From positions 199,715,553-199,779,552 of the forward strand of contig CM048552.1 in the NCBI GenBank assembly GCA_026413225.1: DNA of 64,000 nt, written 5' to 3'. How positions within the stretch are numbered: position 1 is the stretch's first letter; each line of letters opens with the position of its first letter. The position numbers and the translations under genes were made by a program. Positions 35,601 through 50,220 of this stretch are shown here, one piece after another. The DNA is from Otis tarda (Eukaryota; Chordata; Aves; Otidiformes; Otididae). The notes beneath the pieces were generated by a model that was given only the letters and a program-made list of their open reading frames with translations, made no database searches and had not been told where the DNA came from.

Positions 35601-38600
35601 GCTTGACTGAGTAACTAGTGTAGAAAAATCATGGCCCAGGAGAGAGCAAACTCATTTTTAGAAAAGGAAGGTTTGATTGTGAAGTAGGCTCTAGGGACAT
35701 TTCCTCTTTTTTCCCTAAAAATCTGCTCACTCTAGTCCTTCTGCAGAAGCTTCATTCTGTAAACCAAACTCGCACATCTCCCTTTTCCTACCCTCCTTCC
35801 CCTTTATTTGGGACTCAGTTTGCTGAAGTGCAGTAGTGGATGCAGAATACCTGATCAAAACACGTCCTCCTAACTGATGTGCAAAGACAACAGCAGAAGA
35901 GTCTGTAATTCACAATAAACACAGCTGGAAAAGAGTCAGAAAGATCTGGATTCATTCAATGCTGCCTTGTTGGACTCCGCATTAATCATCAGGTTGACAA
36001 GAACAGCAAAAGGAGGATCCAGGACATGAGCAGAGGCAGTCGGGAGTGGAAGCAGAGCCCTGTGTCTCAACCTGTGAGTGAAGATGGGCTGGGGACAGCA
36101 GCTGACCAGGGCTTGGGTCCTGTTAGACCCCTACCAAGGGAAAACACACTGATGTGGGACATCTGCCTTGGATTTGCTCTTTGGGAATCATGGTCATTGT
36201 GGAGTTAGCCAGCTGCCTCTGATATCCTGTCTGAGGAGGGGTCAGAGTAACCATGTAAAAATATTTTCATTTGTTTCATCTAATTGGCAACTTAATGGTG
36301 TTTTGTCATGAGTCTGGGGCAATGTGGCTCATTGTGTGGGAGTCCAGACAGATATAATTCATATTTTGTTCTGCCTGTGAGGGAAACCTGAGAAATTTGA
36401 GAAATTAATTCCCTTTTGAGCTGAAAGATAATTAGATAACAGAGGCTGCCATTAAGATAATCGCTGCAGATCTGCTGCCCTTGGCATTTCTGCACAATAC
36501 CTTATAGACCCTTCCTGCTTGGCAGCTTCTGAGAGCACTGGTCTTTGATTCCTGATCCTTCCCATCCTCTGCACAGGGAGACCAAGTACTCAGGGGCCAA
36601 CAGTGTTCAGCCTTGGCGGTGGAGGGTTCTAGTGGAGTACTTCAAAGCCAAAGAAACACTTCAAGTTTATCTCGTAGTTTGAAAGGTTAACAGATAGACT
36701 AAAAGATCTGATCCACAATTAAAAAAAAATAATGGTCCTTAAATCTCAGGATGTGGGTTTTGGTATAACATCCATGGAAAATTGTGATTGATTAGTGTAG
36801 CTGTTGGGAGCTGGCAAGTCCACACGCGCCTAGGGAAGAGAGGAGTGAGATCAGGCAGAATCACTGATCTGGAACCAGAAGAAGGGACCCTACTGAGCTA
36901 AGGTGGCTGAGGGAAGACCTTTGAGAAGATGCCTGGTGCCACTGCCCTTTCCAGCTGCCTCCATGGGCATCTGCTGATCCCCTGAGCTGCTTTCTGCCTA
37001 CCCTCCCTAGGAAACATGGAGTTTGGGGAATGATGGTCTTTAAACCAGTTCAGATTTCAAACTCTTTACCTCTCTGTCCTGAAATGTTTTGTCTGTGTTA
37101 GAGTGATAAACTTGTCCTGAAATATAGTAAAAGAGAAAGAACACTAAGCAGTCCGCAAATAATTGATAATCCAGGATCAATCAAAACTACGTTCAATATG
37201 AAATTGCATCTAATGTTTACAATTAGCAGTATGTAAATGACAGGTTAAATACAGCAAAAAAAATCAGAAAAACACACTGTAAACCAAAATGTATTTACCG
37301 AAATTCAACAATGGAAGCTGAGTAGTAAACCAGCAGACCAATAAACATTTTTTAGATCATAAAAAGACGTCAACCTTCCTAATATTCTTTTAAAGTTCCA
37401 TTTATCATGAAGGGTTTTTTGGGGGGAGGGGGTTGGTTGTTTTGGGGTTTTTTTTAACACAGTAAAGACTCTACAGTTCCATGGTCCAGCCCCTGGCCTC
37501 ACAGTCTCACAGCCCAGATTTTAGGAACAAACACATTGAACAGATTTGCCAGACTGGTTGGAGTGGAAGTGGCTTGCATGATGGTTTGTGTGATATCACA
37601 TGACTTAGTGTAAAAGCTTACAAACATGAGCAGGACAAAAGGAGTGTTTACTTCTAACTGCCCTGTGAGATTAAGCAGCCTGGAATAGCAGTTACTGTTC
37701 AGGGATGCTACTTCAATGCCTGTAACACTCCACATCACCTTCTCACTACATTGTCCAGTACATCGAGTTTTGCAACCCTTCAGTTACTGGAACTGAGATT
37801 TTGAACTGCCTGGCATTGAAGTTTGTCTGAAATCATCAATAATATGGTTGTTTTTTTTTTTTTGAGAAGGAGATGAGGGGGGAAACATGGTGTTAGCCTC
37901 TGCTAAAGCAGCACTGCCAGGCTTTACTTTGAAATTGTCTCTCAGCCCTGTGCTTTGAAATACGGATATCTTATTCAGCTAAATCATACGCTTTGTGTTA
38001 GCAATGTCTACCCACATTTGGCCACACTTTGCAGCTTTCAGAACCTGCAAATATGTATCTGCTCAGTTGATGCTACCTAAAGCTGGCTGATAAAATCTTC
38101 AGAAATATGTATAAATGGAGTCTATGTAGCAGAGAGCAATATCTGTAGGGGAGATGGTGTTAAGGAATAAAACAGGTCATGGCTTTGTGGTGTTGTGGAG
38201 ACTTAAATGGAGATTGCCTAAGCAAAGATGGGAAATGTAGGAAGAAGTGGGATAGATTAATAAGAAGAGAAATGCTGGTAACTGGATTTTGGTTTGAAAC
38301 TTAAGAGTTGATGAGGATATTAAAGGCAGATGAAAAAAGGCACTGGAAAACCATGCTGCTGGGAGAAGGAACTGGTCAGTCAGAGGACCTGCGATAATTA
38401 ACATGATGGAACTGAAAGCCAGAAACAGCTGGGGAAGGGAGGGGAAGTCCAAATGGACTATAATAATCCCCCAGCACCTCCAAAAGCACACAAGGGGAAT
38501 CAGGCGCAGGACGGTTCCTATCCCCTAGAAATGCCTTTTGGTTGAATATAGAGTTTCTCAGAGTGAATCTGGCTAAATACAGGATTTCTATAGAGGCAGC

Positions 38601-41600
38601 AGTAGGCTATTTAATGTAGTTATGCTTTCAGCCTGGGAGGAAGGGAAACTGCTGGAAAGATGAGTTACTAACGGCTCCCTCAATAGCACACCAAAGAAGT
38701 GGCATCCGGGGTTTCTGTCAGTCTTTCTAGCCTTGCAACAGACCAAGTATTTCCAAGAAATTTCCAAATTATTTTATCAAGATGCTGCTCAACCTTTCAG
38801 GACAAATTGTGAGTTATAGAAGAGACACAGTCTGTGGGCTTGGAGTTTTCCTTTTCATTCTTTTGTAACCAAAGAGAAGACAACTCAGCCACAGCATCCT
38901 CCATCTTTCTGTATGGCTTACGTATGTCCTAGAACCTTCTCTTTCAGACATCTTTTTCCCTTCATAAAGCATTCTTTTTGTCTCTGCATTGTTCCCTTAG
39001 AAGGCCAATTTCCTCTGCTCTATAGTAAAATGCTAAATCCACTAGAGGGGGGCATCTATCCTGCCCTATTTTTGTCATACCGACAGTCCCTCCAGTTTCC
39101 TTTGGCTTTTGAGGCTCCTTCTTCTTTCTTCCCCCATGACTACCCTGCTCCACAGCTGGGCAAGGTCCTAATGGAGCCTTTTCATTGAAATCTTACCTGG
39201 ATTCTATCTTTCTGTATGAACAAGTATTTAGAAAATCCAATATCTTTATGCTGTTTATCATGATTCTTTTTGACCTCTGTGGGAAAAGCTGTTTTTCATC
39301 CAGATGCTTCCCTTCCCCTTTCACAACTCTAATATTGCAGAGCAATGATCTGAGCTTCCTGCAAGGTTCTAGTTATCATATATTGATTCTATTGGTGTTT
39401 TAATAACTTAAGATGTAAAATAAATATAAATTATGTATAAGCTGACAAAGTCAAGAATTTTTTTACTTACAGAATAGAGAAATAGATTAGCATGTACCAC
39501 AATAACAAGTGTATCCTAAGGACTGAAGATACTCAACATCAGTATCCCTTTAAACTCCAAGGTGATGGCATCCAGACACAAGACTGTGGCAATTGCTGTG
39601 AACTGTCCTATTGTCACAGGCTGCAGCAAGCTATTATAATTATTTTAATTTCCTATTGCTGTGCAGCATATTAGAACAGCAGCTTTGTGTGTGGCTTCCC
39701 ACATCAGTGCTGGAGGCTGCTGCATCTTAGTGGGAGGGAGCTGTGATGCATGCCTGTGTAGAGCTTGTAATGTGTTTTGGTTTAGAAAGCAATATATTAA
39801 TGTAAAATAATATTACTGTTTCCCACCTCAATATAAAATGTCAACAAAATGAAAGAGATTGAAAAAATACCAAGCCTCAATAATATTCAGCTCTCCCCAT
39901 ATCCATCTTGTTTGTTTAGAAACTCAAGAAGGCAGTAAAACAGAACTGAAAATAGAGCTTGCTTACAGAGCTCTAGCAGGGCTTACGGTCTGAGGTTTAC
40001 CGTATCCCCTAGGGCCAGAGAAGGATTGATCTACAGAGTATATTTCTAATGATTATTGGTCAGATGTGATTTCTATAATGGAGGTACCAGGATTAACATT
40101 TTCCTGACAGATTATTCAATAATTTGATAAATCATATTTTCCTGTTATTCAGACTCATTTTTCCTCTTCTCAGTTCTGCTGCTCTGCTGCGTCTCAGGTG
40201 AGACTTCACCATAATCCAAGAAAGCTTTTGTTCCAGCTTTTTGCCTGAAAATATTATGCAAATTTATCTTTAGCACAACACTTCTCCCTATAAACCCAAC
40301 TTTGGAAAAAAAATTAATAAACAGATTGGTTTCACTTTGTGTTCAAAGGCCAACAAATTCTGGGCAGCAGATGTCCTGGTCAAGGTGCTTCCACCGAGAA
40401 TACCAGATGTCCAAAACTTCTAGGGAAAGCACTTTAGCATACATCAGTAAGTGTTATCTGACTAAATGAATGTGAGGTTGTACTTTTTGTGGCTTGGATC
40501 CAACCCATCTGGGCCTTTCCAGTGCTAGTCTTCTTTGAATAACAGTGTAAGATGCTTTTTAAAGTACAGCTCTCATGGCAGCAAGGGCTGTCCTGCTAGT
40601 GGTCCCCAGTGAAGCAGAGGGAGTGATGGGTGACTTCAGGTGATGGCTCCAGGTATCTGAGCAACTGTATCTCTGTTAGCAATTTCTGTAATAGGAAAGC
40701 CCAAAATGATTCAGGAATAACCAAAGGCTGCCTGTGGGCAGCTGAACCCCAACCCTCACTACAGAAGCAACAATGAGAAGCAAATTTTATCTCATGTGCT
40801 AATGTGCCAGCAACAGACTCTGCATTGCAACTGAAGATTTCTTCTCTCTTTCCTGTACTGGTCACAGGTGAGAAGACACTGTCCACAGTAGTGTGAGCAG
40901 AAGCCAACCGGAGCAGTGACTCTTCCCTTGCTACTGACCATCAGGTCTCATCATGTTCCCAGTAGTGCTACCCCTCCCCAACACAGATGAGAGCCTTGCA
41001 GAGCCAGACTTACAGGCTCCTGCTCTGTTCTTTCCTAAAATATGCTAGGAAAATGTCTGATGTTAGATTATGAGACCTTTTTTTTAGTCTCTTACATCAT
41101 ATTGCTTACTCAAATTCAGTAGGTGCCTGCATTGAGATCAGGCTGAAAGGGGCACAAACGAAGAAAAGCGAAGAGCCTGTGTTTTAAAATACATTGCTTT
41201 ATGTTGAGCTTTTGGAAGAAAGATGAAAGTACTACATGCAAGACATTTTATAGCACACAATGTCTTGAAATAAAATACATTCAAAATCAACTTTCAAAGA
41301 GCAGCCAATCAGACCCAGAATGTATTAAAATGGACCGCAAAATGTGATTAAAAGCAAATGGCATGTGATAAATTGAATACACAAAATGAAATGAGATGCC
41401 ATGATAAAATGGCAGCAATTGTATTATATGCAAAGAGGCCATGCCAAATTGGGTATGACAAATACTGAATGAAGTATGCAGCACTGAAACACTGACAGCA
41501 CTCAGCAGATGACAAGAATGGTGTAAGTTAAGGAAAAGGACAGAGAGGAAGCAAATAGACTCTTATTGATATGAAGAGACAAGTTTAACATGAAAGCCTA

Positions 41601-43402
41601 TCAGGTATGCCATACACATAAAATATGAAAATACTGCTAAAAAAACCAAATCTGGTCTGAATGCTATGTTTGGCCTTTAAATCTTTTGAGATGCAAGGCT
41701 TCAGAGAATACATGCAAATGAAGCCTAAACTTGACAAATTGAGACCAATTTACTGCAAAAAATGATCCAGCCACATGCACTGAAGAACATTGAGCAATAT
41801 GGCAGCAAGATACCACTTTACTCACTTGATCAAGATTCTGATCAAGAGACTTTTTGAAGATGTTTTTCTAACTTTACTGAGCATATATGAGTTTACCTGA
41901 GAAAAAGGAACTATATTAACAGCTACCAAAAATGCAGAAGCAGAAGCAAAAACCCCTCTTGTCAGTGCTTTGAGAAATGACAATCCTGTAGTCATGAAAA
42001 CAGCATTTTTATTTCTACAAAAATGGATGAAGAAGGTTTGAAAACCTGCTGCTAGTACGACAAGCAGTGCAGTCTGTGTCATACTTCCATGCTTTCTTTT
42101 TACTTTCACAGAATGGGTTTACAAAACACTTCATAAAGGTTTTACACAATTCCTCCTCCTCTGAACTGTATTACTAATGGCTGTAGTGCACCGACACATG
42201 GGTATGGCCTTTGCAGACAGACCTGTGATCCCCTTCCTTGCAGTTCAAGAAGGCCAGCTCCCAGCTGAGTCTTCCAGGGCTGCAGGTGGGAAATCTCCAA
42301 ATCTCCTGAAGATCCGAAGACCATCAATGGAGACCAAAAAAGCATCAGAAGATAGAACTTGTCAAAACTGACTCTTCAGAAAACTATTTCAACTATCAAA
42401 CATATTCATTGAAACTTTTTTTTTTTTTACTGCTTTGAAACTGATAGAATAAGGGGACATGATGTGACCGTAGGGCAAATTCTCCCTGCAGTAGGAGGGT
42501 GTTTTATCACAAAGGTCACAGGTGTTAGGACAATCAGTAGAGTCTACTCTGCTGTTTTATTAATACTCGGGCTGCAATGTTTTGAATCGCCTCCTGAGAA
42601 GGTTGTTAGGGTGGTAATCTAAGACTCAGTAAACTTTATTTCTACTTAGACATCAATCCCCTGAGTGCCTGCCTCCTTTTTATAACAACTGTCACTCCAG
42701 CTTTTGGTAATGACACAGATCAATCTGCAAATACAAGAAAAAGTTACTAAACCCGGCTCCCATCTGTGAAGCTGCAGCCACTGCAGGAGAGCTGGCAGAA
42801 TGAGCCCATTACAATGCACAAGTCCAAACTAATCTGCAGTGCATGGGAGAGTCATAATCAGTGCTACCTTCTCATTGTTACACTTAATAAAAATAGATAA
42901 TAAAGCATTTGGAGTACTGTTGAAGCAAAATGCAAGTTAAAATGAACCTGATAATAAAAGGCTCAGCGGGCTTTCTTGAGTCAAATGCCAGTCTCAAGCA
43001 ATCAAAAAGATTTTCCCAAGAGCTTGCTTAATAAAGGAATAAAAAGAAACATTTACTTCACATGGCTCATTCTCCTCATCTTCTGTGGTTAACTGTGTGC
43101 TTGGGACCCACAGTGATGCCTTCCAGCCCCTACAGAGTAATAACATCAGCACAGCCCTCCCTTCATCGGGGTGAGATGCTTATACACAATAACTACTACA
43201 GTTGCTAGGGCAGGAAACATCTCAGTTTCTTGCATGTTCAGGAGAAGCTTAAGAAACCTTCCAGTTAACCATGAAGAAAGAGAGACAGAAAGAGCTTTGT
43301 TTGTCTCCATTCCAAGTGTCAGGAATGTCACCTATGGAGGGTGGCAGACAATAATTGCAAATGCAGGGCAACATGCAGTTGGACATATATAAAGTGAGTT
43401 AT
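29646..43402. other. Long interval with no recognisable repeats or genes
   Basis: Over about 13.7 kb I recognise no CR1, LTR element, RNA gene or exon. Frames stay near or below 105 codons (for example 38177-38491 minus, 40596-40907 minus) and have no domains I know. T/A homopolymers and G/T-rich runs occur (for example about 37410-37457 and 37849-37865), as does a short TA run at about 34780. A segment at about 36800-37130 is locally richer in G and C but shows no coding signature. Confidence 0.55.
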
Positions 43403-43887
43403 AAGAAGGACATAGACCAGTTGGAGAGGGGCCAGAGGAGGGCCACAAAGATGATCAGAGGGCTGGAGCACCTCTCCTATGAGGACAAGCTGAGAGAGTT
43501 GGGGCTGTTCAGCTTGGAGAAGAGAAGGCTCCAGGGAGACCTGATAGCAGCCTTCCAATACCTAAAGGGGGCCTATGAGAAAGATGGGGAGAAACTGTTC
43601 AGTAGGTCATGTTGTAATAAAATGAGGAGTAATGGTTTTAAAATAGAGGGAGGTAGATTCGGATTAGATATTAGAAAAAAAATCTTTACAGTGAGGGTGG
43701 TGGAACACCAGAGCAGGTTGCCAACAGAGGTAGTAAATGCCCCATCCCCAGAAATATTCAAGGCCAGGTTGGATGAGGCTCTGAGCAACCTGATCTGGTT
43801 GGAGATGTCCCTACTCCTTGCAGGGGGGTTGGCCTAGATGACTTTTAAAGGTCCCTTCCAACCCTAACCATTCTATGATTCTATGAG
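43403..43887 (+). mobile_element. CR1 LINE 3' end, plus strand (ORF2 C-terminus + tail)
   Basis: A 5'-truncated CR1 starting at the '[28 protein letters not shown]' coding block. Its frame is open to about 43837, that is through the usual ORF2 end ('..[14 protein letters not shown]' equivalent at about 43755-43796), because the normal stop codon is changed to Trp (tgg at about 43797-43799). Translation then runs into the 3' UTR. The 3' UTR (gttggcctagatgactttta...) ends in two ATTCTATG units at about 43870-43887. It is an inert copy of the same subfamily as the element at 20918. Confidence 0.93.
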
Positions 43888-46800
43888 TGATGTGAATTTG
43901 AAGGACATATGGCTATGAGAAACCCAGAGTGACACACTGGTGGGCCTTGGTTGATGGTTTGTTCGACCTCCCATTTACAGGCAGAACCCACTAAGAACTC
44001 CTGGTCAGGTGGCAGTGGGAAAAGGGCAGCACAGAGAGGATGTGATTTCAAGCACAGAATGGTAGAGTACAGTAAAATAACTAGAAAAAGAACTTGTTTA
44101 CATTGTATAATAACCCTCCAAATGTGACCAGAGAGACAGTTAAAGGGATTTGGGAAATAAAGATGGTGCTTATGCTTTTTTTATACTCTTTAAGGTAGGC
44201 AGACATGTTTGTTTTATTCCTTGCACTGTATCATCCTGTCTTCATCTTCCTAGTGTTTTCTGTGTGCACACATGTGTTACCATTCATTGGTTGGTGTGAC
44301 AGGACATGAAAGAAACCATTTGGAGTACAATCTCACAGATCATAGCCACTTGAGCAGCTGTGAAGGAAGGCTTTCATTTATGTTGTTTTAAGATTCAAAA
44401 AGCTAAGATTTGTGAATCTACATCTCTCTGTAGAACTGATGTCAGAGGACACTAATTCTAGCACCAGTCCTTGAGAACATACGAGCCCAAAATTAAATAC
44501 AGTAAATCCGAGCTGTGGTACAAAATCATTGCGTACAAAGAGAAGCCCATTCAGAATATGACTTTTCCAACTTGAGAGGGTCAATGAGACAAATCACAAA
44601 CATTTCTACCTGAAAGACAGAGCTCAATACACAAAGCTGTGAACCACTCATACCGGTATGAATTGCAGTGGAAGCAAACAAAGCAGAAGAACGATGGATA
44701 ATGCCTAAAGTGTCAGCACTATAGAAAATTGTGCTAGGCCCATTTTGACTAGAGAACCACGAAAAGCATTAATATCTTTGTCCTTTATTAAAACTACAGT
44801 TTGCAATTTGTGTTTCAAAAGGTCTGATAAATGGAAACTGGGCACCCAACAGCAGCAGTGTTTTTTAGAAAATAAATAATTCTTCTAAAATAGGAAGAAT
44901 TACCTTTCAGTCAAGTACTGTGCTTTGTCAGACATTGAATCTCTCCCAGCAAACACAGATATTCATCACACCATATACAGTAAACTTTATCTTTCCAGAA
45001 ATGAGGAGAAAGTCCTTCTAGTTTTAAAAAAGTCTGATCTGTATTTCAGAGAAACAAATAGAAATGGTCTCCTTAACTTTAACATGGAAGATGGACTGGA
45101 CTTTTAATTCCTTAGCTTATTTCATATGTAAAATAAATCTAATAACTCTTCTGTTTACCTGGAGTACTGAAAAGTATCAGATGATATTGCAAGGAAAGGT
45201 GGCATAGGGCGAGGTTGTGCATTCAACATCCCGTGGAGGGGAAAGAGGAACCTTCTTTTCCTAACACTTCAGAGGAACACTTGCAGATCCCTGGCACTAC
45301 TACAGCCACGGTGAACTATCAGTTTGGTTTACTTTTCTTTTTTCCTAGGTGCAACATTTATATTCATGTAACTTCTTCCTTTAAAAAAATCCTTTTCTCT
45401 TTTTTCTTCCTCTGTATCTTATTTCTCTGCCAGTTGTCAGTAATAAATGAATGAAATCCATCTATATTTTCCTTGAAGATTATCAGAACATGCTTGGAAG
45501 AGACGGAGGGAGGAAGAAAGGAAGGTGCATCTGTTTGTACATTCCAGTCTCATGACAAAGTAAAATATTTAGCAGTTTGCTGATGAGCGTGAAAAACAGA
45601 ATGTATTTTGCAGAGCAAAGCAATCCTTTGAGAACCTACTTAATGAGATGAAGGTTAGCTGATAACACTAAGTCTCTGGTTTAAAGTCCCAAACTACCTA
45701 CATGGAAGAAAAGATACAAAGACATTCAATAAATTTTCTTTTTTTCCCCTAGCTTTTTCTTTTTAATTTCTTTTTTAAAAGAATTGGGGAGGAAGAGATA
45801 AGCACCAGGTCCAAAAATAACAGAAAAATAAGATTCACACTTACTTAACAGAAGGAGCTGTTCTCATTTAATACACTGTAGAAAATATTGTACACAATTT
45901 ACAATGGTAAGCTTCAAATCAGTTTTCTGTAGATGTTTAGTAATCTAATAAATTATATTTAATAGCCTTACAGTATGAAACCATATAACCACATAATATC
46001 CAGTATTATTCAGCTAGATCAAATTTAAGTAGTAGGGCTAAATACAGTCAACATTTTCTCCAATGTAATTAACTGAATAAATGTAAGTATGACAAATATG
46101 GATATAACTCACTGCCTGAATCTGCCTTCTAGATTGAATCAAGGACAGCCTCTGCGTATGTGCTACTGACTTGAATACTTACAGTTCAGAGAAAAATTTA
46201 GAAGCATTACGTTTACTTAGGCTGAAAGAAGGCTACAGGACCGTAGGCTACACAAGCTTCGGAGGCATATTGTCTTTTCCTTGCTGAGTGAGTGATTGGA
46301 TTTTAAAGCCAGAAAGTATTCAAGATTGAAGGAGTCAGTAAATCTATACGTCTATACTGTTCATAAAAGTCAATCTTACACATAATGCTCTTAAATTGCA
46401 CTTTTATTTAAACAAGCACCTTCCAGAAAATGTTAACATCCACTTCTAGATTTCAAAGATGACATAGACCGAGAAGGACTCTTTCCCATCATCTTATAGT
46501 GTCTGTCTATTGAAGTTTGCACAAAATACCAGTATTTGCCTCATACTGGAGGTTCATTAAACGGCCCTTGAAAGTTGTGTGAAATTATCAGGACACAATG
46601 CATGTGGAAGGTATTTTATACCATTAAACTCGTTATGCCTACAAGCTTTATAACTGGGAGATGCCAAGTGGCTGGTTCTGGACTTGCCAGTTATTTATTG
46701 TGTTGTGCCCTTGGAAACTGAATGGACCTAATGGTCCCCTGTGTATCTGGCATTGAGTAATCCTAGTACCCTTTGTAGTAAATACTTCAATCAAACAAAG

Positions 46801-49800
46801 GAAATGCTGATTTTCAGTGTATGATGCAGTTCATGATAAACTGGTTACTGAATATGCACTGATAATGTATGATCTCAACCAATCCATGTTTCGCACTGTC
46901 CTGGTTATCTTTAGTCCATGAGTTCCTACAGTATGTAATTTCTTTAAGAAGGAGCAGGCATCTTAGCTCAATATGTTTATCACTCCCTAACAAAGCTAAC
47001 AGAACAGGAAAGCTGAAACATGCAAATAACTTATCTGTTTTTTTTCTGATTAGGATGTATCAGAGGGAGTGGATGCAGCACACAAAACAAGATATCCTAT
47101 TTTAAGGAACTCCTTTTTGTTTTATTAGTACATTCTAGGTTGTTCGTTTATTAGAAATAATCCCTATGAATTATCCACATGCAGAGCCAGCCAGTGCTAC
47201 TTAATTATCACGCTATCAGTGCTGCAAGAAGAATGACTTTATGGAAAACAGAATCCTTCATACTATTTATCAGCCTGAAGAGCAATCACAGATAATTAGA
47301 ATCATAGACTGCCACAGCATGCAGATGGTGCTCCAAAGCCAGCTAGCTAGCATCAGTCCAATCAATATGGTTTTATCATGGCAAGGGCGTTATATGAAGT
47401 AATGCAGAAAGGCCATCTACACTTCTTGTGAGCTTCTCTTTCCGTAAATGACTGTTGAGAGGTCTTTTTACTTTAATCTTATCATTTTTCCTGTACATGG
47501 CATAAATTGTGTTAAAGAAAGTGGGCTCAGATTCTATTATATCATATGTCAAGTGAACAGAGACAAAGAAGACAAAACCCACAGACTAACTGATAGGACT
47601 CAAAATTCCCAATGATTTTGACACAATGAGGAGGCTAAGTTCATAATTAAAAAAAAAAAACAAACCACAAAACACAGGAAAAGCAAAGGAAATTAAGGTT
47701 TCCATGGCAACCTTAACTTTGACTCTTTCCATGACTTAAAAGATGGTCTTTTGCTCAGGCAATTCTTGTCTGACATTTGATTTTTCCTCCCACTTTAGCG
47801 TACAGTTACAGTCCTCTACTTGCTGTTTATTCATTTTATTGAGTCAAATAAAGCTGGCTTTTACAAAACCAGACTGAAAGAAAGGTCAGTGCTTTCACTT
47901 TCCACAGAGCAATAAAAGCAACCTCTAAAATATTTTGACTGTATAATTATTATTAATTATTATTAATAATAACAATAATATTAGTGAAGTCTAGATTATT
48001 TCACCTACTCTATTAAGAGTCTGAAATGTCAGCAAGATTGTTCCATAGCCCCTAGTAACCTAAACCAAGACTAAAATCACTGCTTCACCCAGCTTTTGCA
48101 CAGACCCCTCCTCACAGCTGGTCCCAGACTGAGTTGATTGGTGATGCTACTCCATTTCCAGAGGGTTCTTAACAACAGAAATGGACTGCAGTATCACATC
48201 CAGCCAGCCCAAAGAGACAGGGAAGGTCAATCGGCAGGTGTTTTTATGTTTGCAGTGGAGAAGTGAGGACATTTCTGAGAACAGAAGCAGCTGCTTTGGG
48301 GTGGTGGGGAGTGAGACATGAACAAAATGGTGAAAGAGGACTCTGCAGCATTCTGTCTGGCGGCAAGAGACAAGCTTGGCAAATTTGAGTGCTCAGTGTA
48401 AAGGAAAAGGTATGTTCCCCATGAATTAAATCCAGCCCTGTTGCAATACAGCTGCCTTCAGACAAGCTTCCTTCTAGAACTGCAGCTAAATTAAACAAGA
48501 GAGATGAAATTAAAAAAAAAGGAAAATAAATTAAAAAATAATATAAAAAAATACTCTAAGGTTTGTACAAATGTCCTATTGTGCGTGTGACGCAGATAGT
48601 GCTCTCTAGCCCTGTTCTTGGCTCTGTTTTTCTTTTTTTTTTCATTCTTTAATAAAGAATTAGCTCAAATATGCCTATATATTGGCATAATTTGGGGTTG
48701 CCATGACAATGCTGCTATACCAGAAATATATGTAGTGTCAAAGTAGAGTGTAATTATAACCAGCACTGAGATACAAAAAGAAATATTTCTGAGACAGTTT
48801 TAAGTTGATACAATAAAAGCATTTTATTTGTATGCATTTGTGGAGATCCTATTTTTATAACAGAGCCTTAAGCAGAAGGGACATTACTGAGGGCTCACAA
48901 AGTCAGTTGGAGTCTTACTGTTGATTTTAGTGATTTTTTTTTTAGATGTGCACATTCATTTTTCTTTGTACCTATGCCTGGCAAAACACACAAAGCAAAT
49001 TTATTCCCTCCAGCATCTGCACTTCCAGTGCTTTCAAGATTTGGCCAATGACTATCTGAGTAGACGTGGGTGAAGGGGGACCTTCTCACTACCGGGCTAT
49101 AAGTTCCCATCTTGGAAGCAATGGGTGTATCTTCACCAGTGTGCCTATAAAGGAAGATGTATGGGGAGGAGAGGGACTAAGATTAAACGATTTACAGACT
49201 CCTCCATGCTGCCTTTGAAAGAACAATAAGAAACACAGATTGCAGGGTGGATGTGAGGAAATTGTGGCAGACCATGCACAACACATCACGGGGCAGGGGA
49301 GGAGGAGGTATAGCCAGTATGGACTAAGGCAGCAGTAACAGAATTTCTTGTTAAAGACTGTCATGATTTGGCAGGTAGGGGAGGCTGCCTCAAGATGCTT
49401 GAATTTTTTGAATGAACAGTAATAAAAGGCTGACCTTGATAACACAACTTCAAGACAGGGGGTTGTTTTGTTTGTTACAGTAAGTCAGTCTCTAGCACCT
49501 ATTTCTGCTGAGATGTCTGTCTTGGCACTTCAGAAGTCAGAGTCTTAAAACCCTTCCATTATTTTAAGAAGGACATTTTTTTTTTGTCCTGGAAAAAGCC
49601 TATCATCTGGTATCTTTGTCAAAGCTAAGGAACAACTCTTTGACCTTGCCTTTAATTTTGACTATGTTTTTCAGAAAAAAAAAAAATCATTATGCTTCTT
49701 TTTCTGCTTCTGTTAGTAAAAAGAAAATTCAGGGTATTTGTATACCTTGGTTGCAGATTTACATCTAGGAATATGTGTGAATTTCATTTAAATATTACTT

Positions 49801-50220
49801 TAACTCTAGATTTCCTGCATCCAGAATACCAGTTTCTAGAACACTTATGTTATTTAAATGGCACTTTTCAGTCATAGGATACTGCTATGTGCTAAAAGAA
49901 GACTTGATGCTCTCAAGTCTTTATAAGCTTTAATTTGCTTATACATCCTTTTTTCATTTTCTACCTGTGAGTGCAGAGACACGGGAGGTGTTACAGACCA
50001 CAAGATTCCAGTCAGGTGTGGTCCCATCAAGTGAAACTGCTCTTCCTTTTCTACTGGTTCATATGAAGTGGCGAGTGGTTCTGGAATCCAATTTATTAGG
50101 ACGTGGGTTTGGAATGGAGCAGGAGAATACATTGAACAAGGTGGAGGGGGCTGTGATCTGCCTTTGTGTCATGACTGACTGCCAAATCAAAGACGGTCAG
50201 GGACTGATCTCAAGGCTCTG
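43888..50220. other. Unique non-coding sequence
   Basis: About 6.3 kb without recognisable gene or mobile element. It contains an ATT/AAT-rich simple stretch (about 47943-47981), an A-rich stretch (about 48507-48552) and several homopolymers. Open frames such as 49089-49445 (minus, 118 codons) lack motifs and are consistent with chance. Confidence 0.55.
47943..47981. repeat. ATT/AAT trinucleotide-rich stretch
   Basis: Units of TTA/ATT switch to AAT/ATA midway (attattattaattattatt, then aataataacaataatatta). The result is an imperfect, partly self-complementary simple repeat. Confidence 0.8.

Noticed and set aside
36800..37130. GC-richer stretch as a possible exon or LTR
   Set aside because: No open frame with splice signals and no repeat family I can name. 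Composition alone is insufficient.
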